64,000 nucleotides of DNA from Prochlorococcus marinus str. MIT 9312. Its GTDB lineage: Bacteria > Cyanobacteriota > Cyanobacteriia > PCC-6307 > Cyanobiaceae. This document shows positions 47,016 to 56,933 of the stretch, piece after piece; the stretch's first letter is position 1; every line of letters starts with the position of its first letter. The stretch lies in assembly GCF_000012645.1 (NCBI RefSeq), contig NC_007577.1, forward strand, positions 1,054,001 to 1,118,000, written 5' to 3'. Under the pieces are notes generated by a model. It was not told the DNA's origin. It ran no database searches and saw only the letters and a list, made by a program, of their open reading frames with translations. The translations under genes were made by a program, and so were the position numbers.

Positions 47016-47975
47016 TTGGAAATGGACTTTGACAACGAAGCAATACTTTATAAGCCAGCCTCACTTTGGATAAGAGGATTAATTTGGGCAATTGTTGGTA
47101 GTTTTAGTTTTGGATTTATATATGCTTGCTTTGCAAGAATGGATGAGGTCGTAATAGCAAAAGGCGAATTACAAGCTTTAGGAGCTGAAAGGCCAATAAG
47201 AGCACCAATATCAGGAATAGTAAGCGAAATTTTTATAAAAGAAGGTGATTCAGTTGAAAAGGATTCTAAGCTTTTAAGATTTGATAGTAATGTTCTACAT
47301 GCAAAAAAAGAGGGTCTTGAAGCAAAGTTAGGGGAATTAGAGTCTAGTATTCAATCAGAAAAGGAGATTCTAAAAGAGATATCAATTCTTGCTGATGCTG
47401 GGGGGATTCAAAAACTTCAATACTTACAACAAAAAAATAAAGTAAGCGAACTAGGTTATGAAAAAAAACAAGTAGAAGCCGAAATTAAGGAGCTAAATTT
47501 TGATAAATCAAAAACACTTTTAGTTTCACCAGTAAAAGGAAAAGTTTTTAATCTGATTTCAGTAAGTAAAGGATTTGCAGCTAATCAAGGCGAAACACTT
47601 TTAAAAATAGTTCCAAGTGGGGACACCGAAGCAAAAATATTTCTCAAAAACTCAGATATTGGTTTCGTTAAAAGTAATATGAAAGCAAAAATAAGAGTAG
47701 ATGCATTTCCCTTTACCCAATTTGGTTCAATTGAGGGTATTCTTAAATCTATTGGTGATGAAGTCATTCGTTCAAATCAACAGAATCAAAGTTCTCTTTT
47801 CCCCGCCTATGTAAGTTTAGAAAAACAGTATCTTGAAAAAAATGGTGAGAAATTTTTTGTTAGATCTGGTCAAAGTGTTTCTGTTAATTTAATTGTTAGA
47901 GATAAAAGAATAATAAGTCTTTTAACTGATGCTATAGATAAAGCTATTGATTCGCTGAGGGGCATTAAAAGTTAA
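47016..47975 (+). CDS. HlyD-like membrane-fusion protein
   Basis: 319 residues (TTG 47016 or, six bases later, ATG 47022). One N-terminal membrane helix (GLIWAIVGSFSFGFIYACFA), the split biotinyl-lipoyl motif (RPIRAPISGIVSEIFIKEGDSVEKDSKLLRFD ... TLLVSPVKGKVFNLISVSKGFAANQGETLLKIVP) around a short coiled-coil hairpin, and a beta-barrel end (AKIRVDAFPFTQFGSIEGILKSIG). It bridges the ABC exporter and TolC across the periplasm. It starts 25 bp after the exporter gene. The hairpin is shorter than in E. coli HlyD. Confidence 0.9.
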   Translation: MEMDFDNEAILYKPASLWIRGLIWAIVGSFSFGFIYACFARMDEVVIAKGELQALGAERPIRAPISGIVSEIFIKEGDSVEKDSKLLRFDSNVLHAKKEGLEAKLGELESSIQSEKEILKEISILADAGGIQKLQYLQQKNKVSELGYEKKQVEAEIKELNFDKSKTLLVSPVKGKVFNLISVSKGFAANQGETLLKIVPSGDTEAKIFLKNSDIGFVKSNMKAKIRVDAFPFTQFGSIEGILKSIGDEVIRSNQQNQSSLFPAYVSLEKQYLEKNGEKFFVRSGQSVSVNLIVRDKRIISLLTDAIDKAIDSLRGIKS

Positions 47976-47984
47976 ATTTCTAAT

Positions 47985-48413
47985 TTAGAAATAAGCATTT
48001 TGATAATCTCTAATAATAAAGTTGTTAATATTATCTTTAACTTCTATATGACTATAGTTACCTACTCCATCAAAATTATTTAAATACGCTTTATCATTTT
48101 TCAAAATAAAAAAAGTATATATGCCTGGCTTTAAATCAATCTGGAATTCGCCATTCTTTTTTGTATTAATTATTTCATAATTAGAATCTAAATAACTTAA
48201 ATCAAGCTCTGGTTTACCATCATGAGCATGAATCCCCTCAACTGCTAAAACTTTATAAGACTTTTTAAATATAGGCTTTACTTCATTAATATCCATTTGA
48301 TTACCTGAATACATCTTTACAAAACCTTTAACAATAAAATTCTGATAATCCATAGAAATAAATACAGGCTGTTTGGCATTTAAAAAACATGACAGGAGAA
48401 AGCTTTCTATCAA
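47985..48413 (-). CDS. Small protein with carboxypeptidase-regulatory-like fold
   Basis: 142 residues. The segment NTKKNGEFQIDLKPGIYTFFILKNDKAYLNNFDG has the G-x-F-x-[VI]-x-L-x-P-G-x-Y-x-F pattern of CarboxypepD_reg-like beta sandwiches. The N-terminal 20 residues are mildly hydrophobic. It lies nine bases downstream of the subtilase gene in the same direction, so probably cotranscribed; it may be a periplasmic partner. Function unknown. Confidence 0.55.
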   Translation of the reverse strand: MIESFLLSCFLNAKQPVFISMDYQNFIVKGFVKMYSGNQMDINEVKPIFKKSYKVLAVEGIHAHDGKPELDLSYLDSNYEIINTKKNGEFQIDLKPGIYTFFILKNDKAYLNNFDGVGNYSHIEVKDNINNFIIRDYQNAYF

Positions 48414-48421
48414 TTAACTTG

Positions 48422-51097
48422 TTAAACAGAATAATTATTATTTTGATTTTCTAAATAATTTTGGAAACCATTATTACTCAAAATTAAATTATCTTCAAAA
48501 AGATTATTTTCATTTTCTAAATTAGAGTTAAAACCCAAAATAGTTCCATTTTTACTTTGGTTTTCATAAAATCCATCTGTTCCGCCCGCATATGCTATCT
48601 CTTCTTCTTTATCTTCTACTCCTTGATTAATTTCATCAATAAAAGAATTTAATTCTTCAATTTTATTTTTACTTTGGTTTTCATAAAATCCATCTGTTCC
48701 GCCCGCATATGCTATCTCTTCTTCTTTATCTTCTACTCCTTGATTAATTTCATCAATAAAAGAATTTAATTCTTCAATTTTATTTTTACTTTGGTTTTCA
48801 TAAAATCCATCTGTTCCGCCCGCATATGCTATCTCTTCTTCTTTATCTTCTACTCCTTGATTAATTTCATCAATAAAAGAATTTAATTCTTCAATTTTAT
48901 TTTTACTTTGGTTTTCATAAAATCCATCTGTTCCGCCCGCATATGCTATCTCTTCTTCTTTATCTTCTACTCCTTGATTAATTTCATCAATAAAAGAATT
49001 TAATTCTTCAATTTTATTTTTACTTTGGTTTTCATAAAATCCATCTGTTCCGCCCGCATATGCTATCTCTTCTTCTTTATCTTCTACTCCTTGATTAATT
49101 TCATCAATAAAAGAATTTAATTCTTCAATTTTATTTTTACTTTGGTTTTCATAAAATCCATCTGTTCCGCCCGCATATGCTATCTCTTCTTCTTTATCTT
49201 CTACTCCTTGATTAATTTCATCAATAAAAGAATTTAATTCTTCAATTTTATTTTTACTTTGGTTTTCATAAAATCCATCTGTTCCGCCCGCATATGCTAT
49301 CTCTTCTTCTTTATCTTCTACTCCTTGATTAATTTCATCAATAAAAGAATTTAATTCTTCAATTTTATTTTTACTTTGGTTTTCATAAAATCCATCTGTT
49401 CCGCCCGCATATGCTATCTCTTCTTCTTTATCTTCTACTCCTTGATTAATTTCATCAATAAAAGAATTTAATTCTTCAATTTTATTTTTACTTTGGTTTT
49501 CATAAAATCCATCTGTTCCTGCTATGTACATTTTTTCATTATTCTCACCAATTAAATCTAGGGCCCAATCCAAATAATCTGAACCAGATGAGTTTGAATC
49601 AAAACTATATTCATAACCTGAGATTAATTCGTTAGATTCAAAGAACAAATCATCAAAGTCTTTGGAATAGAACATATTAAATTCTGAATTGGATTCAAAA
49701 TAATTATTTGAATTATTAGATGAGTTTGAATCCGAATTAGACGCTGATGCAGAAATTAAAGTTTCTATTTGTAATGGAGTTAAAGTTTTATCATAACTTT
49801 TCAATAATGCAGCCATTCCAGCAACATGCGGAGCAGCCATTGAAGTTCCATTCCAACTTTCATATCCTCCTCCAGGAAGAGAAGAATAAACATTTACACC
49901 AGGTGCAGATACATAATCCATCGTGGTGTTGCCAGCGCGATTAGAAAAATAAGCATCATTTTTGTTTATATCAACAGCACCAACTGCTATTCCATAATCC
50001 GTAGCATATCTAGCAGGCCATAAAGGAGCACTAGAGGAAGAATTTCCTGAAGCCATCGCAACCACAACCCCATTATCTGCAGCATATTTTAAAGCATCCA
50101 AATAATCGCTATTAGGCGCGCCACCCCCTAAAGAAAGATTAAGTACATCAGCTCCATTATCTACCGCCCATCTCATACCAGCAACTATTCCTGCTATCGA
50201 TCCACGGCCACTATCATTTAAAACTTTAATTGGCATAATTTTTGCATCATAAGCAACTCCTGTAATTCCCACTCCATCATTAGCTCCTAATATAGTTCCT
50301 GAACAATGAGTACCATGTCCATGCACATCTTGTGCAATATTATCATTATCAATAAAATCATATCCATCTACAATTCTCCCAGAAAATTCAGAATGACTAT
50401 AATCAAGACCAGTATCTAATACAGCTACAACAACATCTTTTCCCGTACTGCCACTAAAACATCCTGTACTTGTCCAAACCTCAGGGGCTCCAATATTATC
50501 TAAACCCCATAAATTACCTCCCAAATCATCCTTTGAAGAGATATCAATCCCTTTAAGAATCTCAAATGCCCTTTCAATATTTGCATGTCCATAGCCATCT
50601 GTACTTGAAAAATTTATAGGAGTAGGAATTTCCTGATTACCACATCCTGAACCTGAAGATGATTTTGTTCGTTCAAGTATATTTTCTGAATTTTTAAAAT
50701 CTATAATTGTATTTTGATTAAATTGAATTAAAGAAATTTCTTGATTTTCATAACTATCTATTGAATACGAATTAAAATAATCTTCGTAGTATTTATTTTT
50801 ATATTCCAAATCAAATGTTTGCAATTTTCGAATTCTTTCTAGATTAAATTGTTTTAAATCTGAACTTTTATCTATAGGATTCTGTATTTGATCAATTGAA
50901 TATTCAATCTCATATGATTCTCCTTCAGTTGATATTTGTTTAATTAAATTTATTTCTGTATTACTTTTATTATTTTCTAGCTTATTTAATCCATTTTCAA
51001 CTTCACTATTTTGTTTCGAAAGATTTTTTTTATTGTTATTGTTATCAGTGTTTAATTTATCAAAACTACCTGATGAGCCTTCTTTTTTATTGCTCAT
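48422..51097 (-). CDS. Subtilisin-like serine protease with eight identical repeats
   Basis: 891 residues. A 130-residue Asn/Ser-rich N-terminus without a Sec signal is followed by an S8 peptidase domain: catalytic Asp in VAVLDTGLDYSH (about 228), His in HGHGTHCSGT (about 261), oxyanion Asn in MASGNSSS (about 352) and Ser in WNGTSMAAPHVAG (about 419). After an acidic Ser/Asn linker come eight tandem 39-residue repeats (GTDGFYENQSKNKIEELNSF...) plus a partial ninth, strongly acidic. Lack of a signal peptide and the adjoining type I exporter suggest it is secreted by that system, the acidic C-terminus perhaps acting as recognition or calcium-binding region. All catalytic residues are present. 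Confidence 0.92.
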   Translation of the reverse strand: MSNKKEGSSGSFDKLNTDNNNNKKNLSKQNSEVENGLNKLENNKSNTEINLIKQISTEGESYEIEYSIDQIQNPIDKSSDLKQFNLERIRKLQTFDLEYKNKYYEDYFNSYSIDSYENQEISLIQFNQNTIIDFKNSENILERTKSSSGSGCGNQEIPTPINFSSTDGYGHANIERAFEILKGIDISSKDDLGGNLWGLDNIGAPEVWTSTGCFSGSTGKDVVVAVLDTGLDYSHSEFSGRIVDGYDFIDNDNIAQDVHGHGTHCSGTILGANDGVGITGVAYDAKIMPIKVLNDSGRGSIAGIVAGMRWAVDNGADVLNLSLGGGAPNSDYLDALKYAADNGVVVAMASGNSSSSAPLWPARYATDYGIAVGAVDINKNDAYFSNRAGNTTMDYVSAPGVNVYSSLPGGGYESWNGTSMAAPHVAGMAALLKSYDKTLTPLQIETLISASASNSDSNSSNNSNNYFESNSEFNMFYSKDFDDLFFESNELISGYEYSFDSNSSGSDYLDWALDLIGENNEKMYIAGTDGFYENQSKNKIEELNSFIDEINQGVEDKEEEIAYAGGTDGFYENQSKNKIEELNSFIDEINQGVEDKEEEIAYAGGTDGFYENQSKNKIEELNSFIDEINQGVEDKEEEIAYAGGTDGFYENQSKNKIEELNSFIDEINQGVEDKEEEIAYAGGTDGFYENQSKNKIEELNSFIDEINQGVEDKEEEIAYAGGTDGFYENQSKNKIEELNSFIDEINQGVEDKEEEIAYAGGTDGFYENQSKNKIEELNSFIDEINQGVEDKEEEIAYAGGTDGFYENQSKNKIEELNSFIDEINQGVEDKEEEIAYAGGTDGFYENQSKNGTILGFNSNLENENNLFEDNLILSNNGFQNYLENQNNNYSV
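48551..49518 (-). repeat. Tandem 117-bp repeat inside the subtilase gene
   Basis: Eight complete units start every 117 bp (for example ACTTTGG at 48554, 48671 ... 49490 on the + strand), with a partial ninth. The copies look identical at nucleotide level, so they expanded recently or are homogenised. Copy number is likely to vary between strains and could be collapsed or expanded in assemblies. Confidence 0.95.
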
Positions 51098-51214
51098 AAA
51101 CTACTCATTTATTCATTAAATATATTAGTTTTTTATAGAATTGGCAATTTTATTTTTAAAATTATAATTTAAAAGAAAAATCTTTTATCCCAAAAATCTA
51201 TATGATTTTTATAA

Positions 51215-52063
51215 ATGATTAATATTAAATTAAATAATAATTTAGTAATGCTTTATTCCAAAATATTATTTAGTTGCACTTCAATATTTTTTGGACTTAT
51301 ATTTGGGAGTTTTCTAAATGTAGTAATTTATAGGCTTCCAAATAATCAGTCAATCCTTACACCTAGAAGTTTTTGTCCTAAATGCAATAAAAAATTAAGC
51401 TGGCATGAAAATATACCAATCTATAGTTGGATAAAACTCAAAGGAAAATGTTCTAATTGTGATAAAGCAATTTCTACTAAATATCCATTGACAGAATTAG
51501 CAACTGGCATGTTATTTCTTTTTAGTTTTAACGCTATCCCTAAAGATATATATTTTGAAAATTTTGCTTTTAATCTTTTTTTTAGTTGGGCACTTATTTT
51601 AATCTTATTATCAATTTCAATTATTGATTATGAATTTCTTTGGATTCCTAATTCAATAATAATGATTGGATTTTTATTTGGGTTGGCATCATCAATATTT
51701 TCTGCAATAGTAAATGATCAAAATATAGTAATTCAATTATTTGTAAATTTAATTTCGGGCATTTTAGGTTTTTTAATAATAATTTTGATAATGAAATCCG
51801 GTGAACTAGTTTTCAAAAAACCATCAATGGGTTTAGGAGATGCTAAGTTAGCTGGAATGATAGGTTTTTGGATTGGTTTACCTGGAGTAATTATTTCAAT
51901 CTGGTTATCTTTCATAATCTCTGGGCTATTTGTTATTTTGGGATTAGCAACAAAAAAAATTAAGAAAGGACAATTAATACCTTTTGGTCCATTTTTATCT
52001 ATTAGTGGATTTTTAATTTGGTTATTTGGTGAGGATATTTTTCTTAAAATTATTTTTCAATAA
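51215..52063 (+). CDS. pilD: Prepilin peptidase / N-methyltransferase
   Basis: 282 residues. The N-terminal methyltransferase zinc region has two CxxC pairs (FCPKCNKKL, KCSNCDKAI). The A24 peptidase part has its catalytic Asp residues in SIIDYEFLWIPN and GLGDAKLAG, within about eight membrane helices (GSFLNVVIYRLP near the start). It cleaves class III signal peptides of the pilins encoded at 33039, 61765 and 63237, and methylates the new N-terminus. Divergent from the subtilase gene and convergent with pilC. Confidence 0.95.
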   Translation: MINIKLNNNLVMLYSKILFSCTSIFFGLIFGSFLNVVIYRLPNNQSILTPRSFCPKCNKKLSWHENIPIYSWIKLKGKCSNCDKAISTKYPLTELATGMLFLFSFNAIPKDIYFENFAFNLFFSWALILILLSISIIDYEFLWIPNSIIMIGFLFGLASSIFSAIVNDQNIVIQLFVNLISGILGFLIIILIMKSGELVFKKPSMGLGDAKLAGMIGFWIGLPGVIISIWLSFIISGLFVILGLATKKIKKGQLIPFGPFLSISGFLIWLFGEDIFLKIIFQ

Positions 52064-52091
52064 AAAATATTTAATACTATTTTTTTCGATT

Positions 52092-53432
52092 TTAGCCAAC
52101 TGTATCCATCATACTAAACATAGGTAGATACATAGCTATTAATATAACCGCTACAATAACTGCTACAAAAACGATTAATAGAGGTTCCATAATTGAAGTC
52201 AAAGTCTTAACACTTGCCGTAACCTCTTCCTCGTAAAAATCAGCTAATTTATTGATCATTTGGCTTAATTCCCCAGTTTCTTCTCCAATACGAAACATTG
52301 ATGTAAACATTACTGGAATTACCATCTCTTTTTCCAAAACCTTATAAATTGGATTGCCAGATTGAATATCTTTATACATGTTATCTATGATTTTTTTAAA
52401 AATTCTATTTGATATTGTCTTCCTAGAAATAGAAAGAGCTTCTAAAATTGGAACTCCTGCTGAATTCAATGCAGAAAGAGTTCTTGAAAAATTTGCTAAG
52501 CATGACTTAGTTACAAGATCTTTAACAACAGGAAGGTATAACATAGATCTATCAAACCACCACAAAACTGAAGGTCTTCTCGAAATATATTTATATGCTT
52601 GGAACAAAATAAAAACTGTTGGAATAGCTTTTATATAAAAATCTAAACTAATTAATTGATTCGATGCATCTACTAATAATTGAGTTATGGTCGGCAATTT
52701 GGCATTAGATTGTTCATAGATATCAACAAATATTGGTATAACAAAAATCAACATTGCTATAACAACAACAATAGTCAATGTAAATATAGCGATTGGATAG
52801 GCCATTGCACTTTTAATTTGACCCTTAATTTTTGCTAAACTCTCAAGCAATTTGGCCTCTCTGTCTAGAGTATCTGGCAATAATCCTGCCGTTTCTCCAG
52901 CAGATACAAGAGCAAGATACATTTCATTAAAAACCTCTGGATATTTCTCTAAATTCTCAGACATAGATAATCCTTTACTTATTCCCAAGGATGTCTCTTT
53001 AAATACATATTTGATAGTTACATTCTCAGATGTTTCAGAAATTATATTTAATGAATCTAATAGAGGTAAACCAGTCTTGATCATTGATGATAATTGTTTA
53101 GTTGTAACGGCAAGATCTTTTGTTGGAGGGGATTTTAGTTTTTTACTGTTCATTTTTTTTGGTTTTTTTATTTTTTGGCCATCTCCTCTTAATGCACCCA
53201 TCTTACCCTCAGCTCTTATTTTTGATCTTTGCTTGCTTTCCTCCATATATGTCTGAAGTGCATAAACTTTACTTTGATATTTTTTTCTTTTTTCTGGAGA
53301 AATTTGTGGAATTTTTTTAATCTTATTTTTGCTTTTAGATATTTTTATCGAATTTCCAGAAAATTTCCTCTTTTTATTAGCTAAAAGCATTACATTTCTT
53401 AATTTTAAGTCAGTTATGTAATAGTATTTCAT
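52092..53432 (-). CDS. pilC: Type IV pilus inner-membrane platform protein
   Basis: 446 residues: a basic N-terminal extension, then two T2SSF domains (LAVTTKQLSSMIKTGLPLLDSL...LSMSENLEKYPEVFNEMYLALVSAGETAG and LANFSRTLSALNSAGVPILEALSI...VIPVMFTSMFRIGEETGEL), each followed by membrane helices. It is the platform on which PilB and PilT act. Five bases downstream of pilT. The Lys-rich start of about 90 residues is longer than usual. Confidence 0.93.
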   Translation of the reverse strand: MKYYYITDLKLRNVMLLANKKRKFSGNSIKISKSKNKIKKIPQISPEKRKKYQSKVYALQTYMEESKQRSKIRAEGKMGALRGDGQKIKKPKKMNSKKLKSPPTKDLAVTTKQLSSMIKTGLPLLDSLNIISETSENVTIKYVFKETSLGISKGLSMSENLEKYPEVFNEMYLALVSAGETAGLLPDTLDREAKLLESLAKIKGQIKSAMAYPIAIFTLTIVVVIAMLIFVIPIFVDIYEQSNAKLPTITQLLVDASNQLISLDFYIKAIPTVFILFQAYKYISRRPSVLWWFDRSMLYLPVVKDLVTKSCLANFSRTLSALNSAGVPILEALSISRKTISNRIFKKIIDNMYKDIQSGNPIYKVLEKEMVIPVMFTSMFRIGEETGELSQMINKLADFYEEEVTASVKTLTSIMEPLLIVFVAVIVAVILIAMYLPMFSMMDTVG

Positions 53433-53437
53433 CTAAT

Positions 53438-54514
53438 TTATTCTTCTTTAGACGTAGGGTTTAATTCCTCTAAAAGTCCTTTTAAAACTGTTGGTCTATT
53501 GCACTTATAAATTGCCTCTTCATTTGTGATTACTCCCCTCTTTACTAAGTTAGATAAATGTTGCTCTAAGGTTTGCATCCCAAATTTTGTTCCAATTTGA
53601 AGTTGAGAATATACTTGAGACGACTTTGCTTCCCTGATTAAATTAGCAATTGCATTATTATTCACAAGAATTTCAGCCGCTAAAGATCTTTTATTGTCAA
53701 TAGTTTTACATAGTGTTTGAGAAATTACTCCTATCAAAGAAGAAGAAAGTTGAACTCTAACTTGTGTTTGTTGAGAGGTGGGGAAAACATCAATAATCCT
53801 ATCAATGGTCTGCGATGCTGAGGCAGTATGAAGGGTTCCCATTACTAAATGTCCAGTTTCAGCTGCTGTTATAGCAAGACTTATTGTTTCCAAATCTCTC
53901 ATCTCGCCAACGAGAATAATATCCGGATCTTCTCGAAGAGCGGATCTCAAAGCTTTTGAAAAAGAGTATGTGTCTTCACCTACTTCTCTTTGCCTAATAA
54001 GACAATTTTTGTTTTCATAAATAAACTCTATGGGATCTTCAATGGTAAGAATATGATGGGCTTTATTACTATTTATCCAATCAATTGAACTTGCTAATGT
54101 AGTAGTCTTACCAGAACCGGTGGGTCCGGTTACCAGCATTAGGCCTCTTGGTCTATTTAATAGTTGCTGAACACTATCAGGCAATCCAATTTTAGAAAAA
54201 CTTGGAATGGAAGTACTTAAAGCCCTCATCACACATGAAATATTACCCCTATCAAAAAAGATATTTATTCTGAATCGCGCAATTCCTTTAAGACCATAAC
54301 TACAATCCAATTCTTTTTCTTTCTCAAAGTTAACCATTTTCTCACCTCCGAGAATTTTAGTTAATTGATCCTTTAATTCTTCAGAAGAGAAAATTTCTGA
54401 ATCAGCAGGCACTATTTGACCTTGCACCCTAAAAAAGGGAACAGAATTGCCAGTCAGATGTAAATCTGACCCATTTCTTTTAACTAAATCAGACATTAAT
54501 TGTGTTAATTTCAT
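53438..54514 (-). CDS. pilT: Type IV pilus retraction ATPase
   Basis: 358 residues, standard PilT length. N-terminal PAS-like domain, then Walker A VTGPTGSGKTTT, Asp box ILTIEDPIEFIYENK, Walker B DPDIILVGEMRD and His box AAETGHLVMGTLHT. The AIRNLIRE-like C-terminal segment reads AIANLIREAKSSQVYSQLQIG, needed for retraction. It drives pilus disassembly and hence twitching or DNA uptake. Overlaps pilB by four bases (ATGA). Confidence 0.95.
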   Translation of the reverse strand: MKLTQLMSDLVKRNGSDLHLTGNSVPFFRVQGQIVPADSEIFSSEELKDQLTKILGGEKMVNFEKEKELDCSYGLKGIARFRINIFFDRGNISCVMRALSTSIPSFSKIGLPDSVQQLLNRPRGLMLVTGPTGSGKTTTLASSIDWINSNKAHHILTIEDPIEFIYENKNCLIRQREVGEDTYSFSKALRSALREDPDIILVGEMRDLETISLAITAAETGHLVMGTLHTASASQTIDRIIDVFPTSQQTQVRVQLSSSLIGVISQTLCKTIDNKRSLAAEILVNNNAIANLIREAKSSQVYSQLQIGTKFGMQTLEQHLSNLVKRGVITNEEAIYKCNRPTVLKGLLEELNPTSKEE

Positions 54515-56295
54515 GATTCCTCAGGTAATGGCTCCTCAAGCAGGCATACTCTTTCTACTTCTTCAATAGTAGTTAATTCTTTTTTTACAAGTTCCATTCC
54601 ATAATCTAATAAACTCCTTCCTTCTACTAAAAAAGCTTTTGACCTTATTACATCTGCGGTACTTTCTTTCATAATTAATTCTCGCAAATTTTCATTTATT
54701 TTCATAACTTCATAAATCCCAACTCTACCTTTATATCCGCTCCCACCACAAACTGGACATGATCTACTCTTTGAGTCATTGCTAGTTTCATTTATTATTC
54801 TTGCTTTATTTAATCCATATTTTATAGCTCTGTCATCTTTCCCTTTACTTAAAGATTTAACAGAACTACATGACAAACAAACTTTTCTAACTAATCTTTG
54901 AGCAACAACTCCTATGATTGATGCTCCAATCAAATATGGAGGAATATTCATTTCAGAGAGACGGGTAATTGCGGTCGCAGTATCATTTGCATGAAGAGTA
55001 GTAAAAACCATATGTCCAGTTAATGCTGCTTCCATGGCGGCTTGGGCAGTTTCTTTATCTCTAGTCTCACCTACTAAAATTATATCTGGATCTTGCCTCA
55101 TCAACGATCTCAAAGCTCTTGAGAAATCAAGACCTTTCTCTCTAATTACTTGCACTTGATGAATACCATCCAAAGTGTATTCAACTGGATCCTCAACAGT
55201 ACTAATATTGACTCCAGGAGAGTTTAATTCACTCAACATAGAGTATAAAGTAGTGGATTTTCCACTTCCAGTTGGACCTACTACAACGACAATTCCATAG
55301 GGAGTTTTAGACATTATTCTTATTAAATCTAATTCACTTTTTTCAGTTATTAACTTTGAAAGATTAAGTACTGAACTATCGCTTTCTAAAACTCTGAGAA
55401 CAACTTTTTCACCCCATTTACCTGGTAGTGTGCTAACTCTAAAATCAGACTTTCTTCCTCTTAGCAAACATCTTATTCTTCCATCTTGCGGTATTCTTTT
55501 TTCAGCTATGTCTAAATTACTCATTATCTTAAGTCTGCTTACAATTGGACTGATATGAGATCTTGGGAAAGCGAATACCTCTTCGAGCATTCCATCAATT
55601 CTATAGCGTATTCTTAATCTGTCTTCAAGGGGTTCTATGTGTACATCTGAAGCATTAAGAGAGAAACACTTACTTAACAATGATGCAACACCAGATATCA
55701 CTGGATCCTTAGATTTTGTAATTTCATCTCCAAAAAAACTATCTACATCATTTTCAAAATCTTCACCTAAATTAGTTTGTGCGAGTTTAATTAAAGCATT
55801 ATCGTTTTCAACATCTTCTTCAAATGGCTTTTCTTTAATTTCTTTGGATTCATAATGAAAGTTATTAGTTTCATTTGAATAATTAATATCTATTGAATTA
55901 TTGTTTTCCTCATTTTCTACAATATCAAAATTATCTATTTCATCATTTAGATTATCACTCTTAAGATCTTCAGTTGATTTTGATTGGATATTTATTTCAT
56001 CACTAGTATCTTCTATTCCATTTTTTAATTGATTTTCATCAGTCAATGATATTGATGAATTATTTTCAAACCATTCTTCCCATTCAGATGCAGTTATTTG
56101 TTTTAATACAACTTCAACATTAAAACGTCTCTTAATATCAGTTATTACTTCTTTAACTCTAATAAAATCTGGATTCATTGCTCCTATTTCAATTACCCCA
56201 AACTCAATACTCACAGGAATTATTCCAGCATCTTCACAAACTCTATTATTCAAACTCTTTTGAATATCACTGACTATAATTTCTTTATTAACCAT
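54511..56295 (-). CDS. pilB: Type IV pilus assembly ATPase
   Basis: 594 residues. N-terminal MshEN-like domain, a long acidic linker (about 100-190, many Asn/Glu), then the GspE/PilB core: Walker A VVGPTGSGKSTT, Asp box STVEDPVEYTLDG, Walker B DPDIILVGETRD, His box TGHMVFTTLHAND, and a four-Cys zinc site (CLSCSSVK, CPVCGGSGYKGRVGIYE). Powers pilin polymerisation. First gene of pilB-pilT-pilC; divergent from the pilP-like to pilQ operon. Confidence 0.95.
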   Translation of the reverse strand: MVNKEIIVSDIQKSLNNRVCEDAGIIPVSIEFGVIEIGAMNPDFIRVKEVITDIKRRFNVEVVLKQITASEWEEWFENNSSISLTDENQLKNGIEDTSDEINIQSKSTEDLKSDNLNDEIDNFDIVENEENNNSIDINYSNETNNFHYESKEIKEKPFEEDVENDNALIKLAQTNLGEDFENDVDSFFGDEITKSKDPVISGVASLLSKCFSLNASDVHIEPLEDRLRIRYRIDGMLEEVFAFPRSHISPIVSRLKIMSNLDIAEKRIPQDGRIRCLLRGRKSDFRVSTLPGKWGEKVVLRVLESDSSVLNLSKLITEKSELDLIRIMSKTPYGIVVVVGPTGSGKSTTLYSMLSELNSPGVNISTVEDPVEYTLDGIHQVQVIREKGLDFSRALRSLMRQDPDIILVGETRDKETAQAAMEAALTGHMVFTTLHANDTATAITRLSEMNIPPYLIGASIIGVVAQRLVRKVCLSCSSVKSLSKGKDDRAIKYGLNKARIINETSNDSKSRSCPVCGGSGYKGRVGIYEVMKINENLRELIMKESTADVIRSKAFLVEGRSLLDYGMELVKKELTTIEEVERVCLLEEPLPEES

Positions 56296-56459
56296 AATTA
56301 GTGAAAAGTATCATTAAAAATTTTCAAGCCATACTATAAATTATATTAAAAAAATATTTTCTGGCTTATAGAATTTATACAGCTATAATAATCATATTAT
56401 TTCTAATTAAAATTGCATAAAAACAAGTATCAATATAAAAGATTTAACTTAAAGTTAAA

Positions 56460-56933
56460 ATGAAAAAATTTATTAAATTTTTATTTTTTGTTTTTATATG
56501 TGGACTTGTTAGTAATTCACATCTAGTACTTACAAAAGATGATAATAGATCAAAAAAAGAAATAAAATTGCATGAATTACCAATAAAAATTAAAAATTCA
56601 AAAAACAATCAAATACAACTTAAAACTCTACCTTTACCTCTTATAGAAGTCGCAGCAAATTCAGTTAATAGCGAGAGGAATCCATTCTTAGAATTAAATA
56701 AAAGTATTGAAGAAATTGGTATTAATCCAAAAAAATTTTTTACTTTAACTGGAATAATTCAAACAGGCGAACAACTTAGTGCAATGCTTAAATCTTCTGA
56801 TGGTGTAAATTTATTCAAAGAGGGTGAAAATATTAATAAAAATCTAAAAATCAAAAAAATATCGCTAGAAAATGAAACTGTTATTTTTACAGATGGCGAG
56901 AATGAATTTAAATTGGAATTTTCAGAAAAATGA
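56460..56933 (+). CDS. PilP-like pilus lipoprotein/periplasmic protein
   Basis: 157 residues: signal peptide (FIKFLFFVFICGLVSNSH), linker with RNPFLEL, then a small beta domain (LTGIIQTGEQLSAMLKSSDG...FKEGENINKNLKIKKISLENETVIF) with the homology-region pattern of GspC/PilP. It would connect the PilN/PilO complex to the secretin. No lipobox Cys at a suitable place. Overlaps the PilM-like gene by four bases, heading a five-gene operon. Confidence 0.65.
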   Translation: MKKFIKFLFFVFICGLVSNSHLVLTKDDNRSKKEIKLHELPIKIKNSKNNQIQLKTLPLPLIEVAANSVNSERNPFLELNKSIEEIGINPKKFFTLTGIIQTGEQLSAMLKSSDGVNLFKEGENINKNLKIKKISLENETVIFTDGENEFKLEFSEK

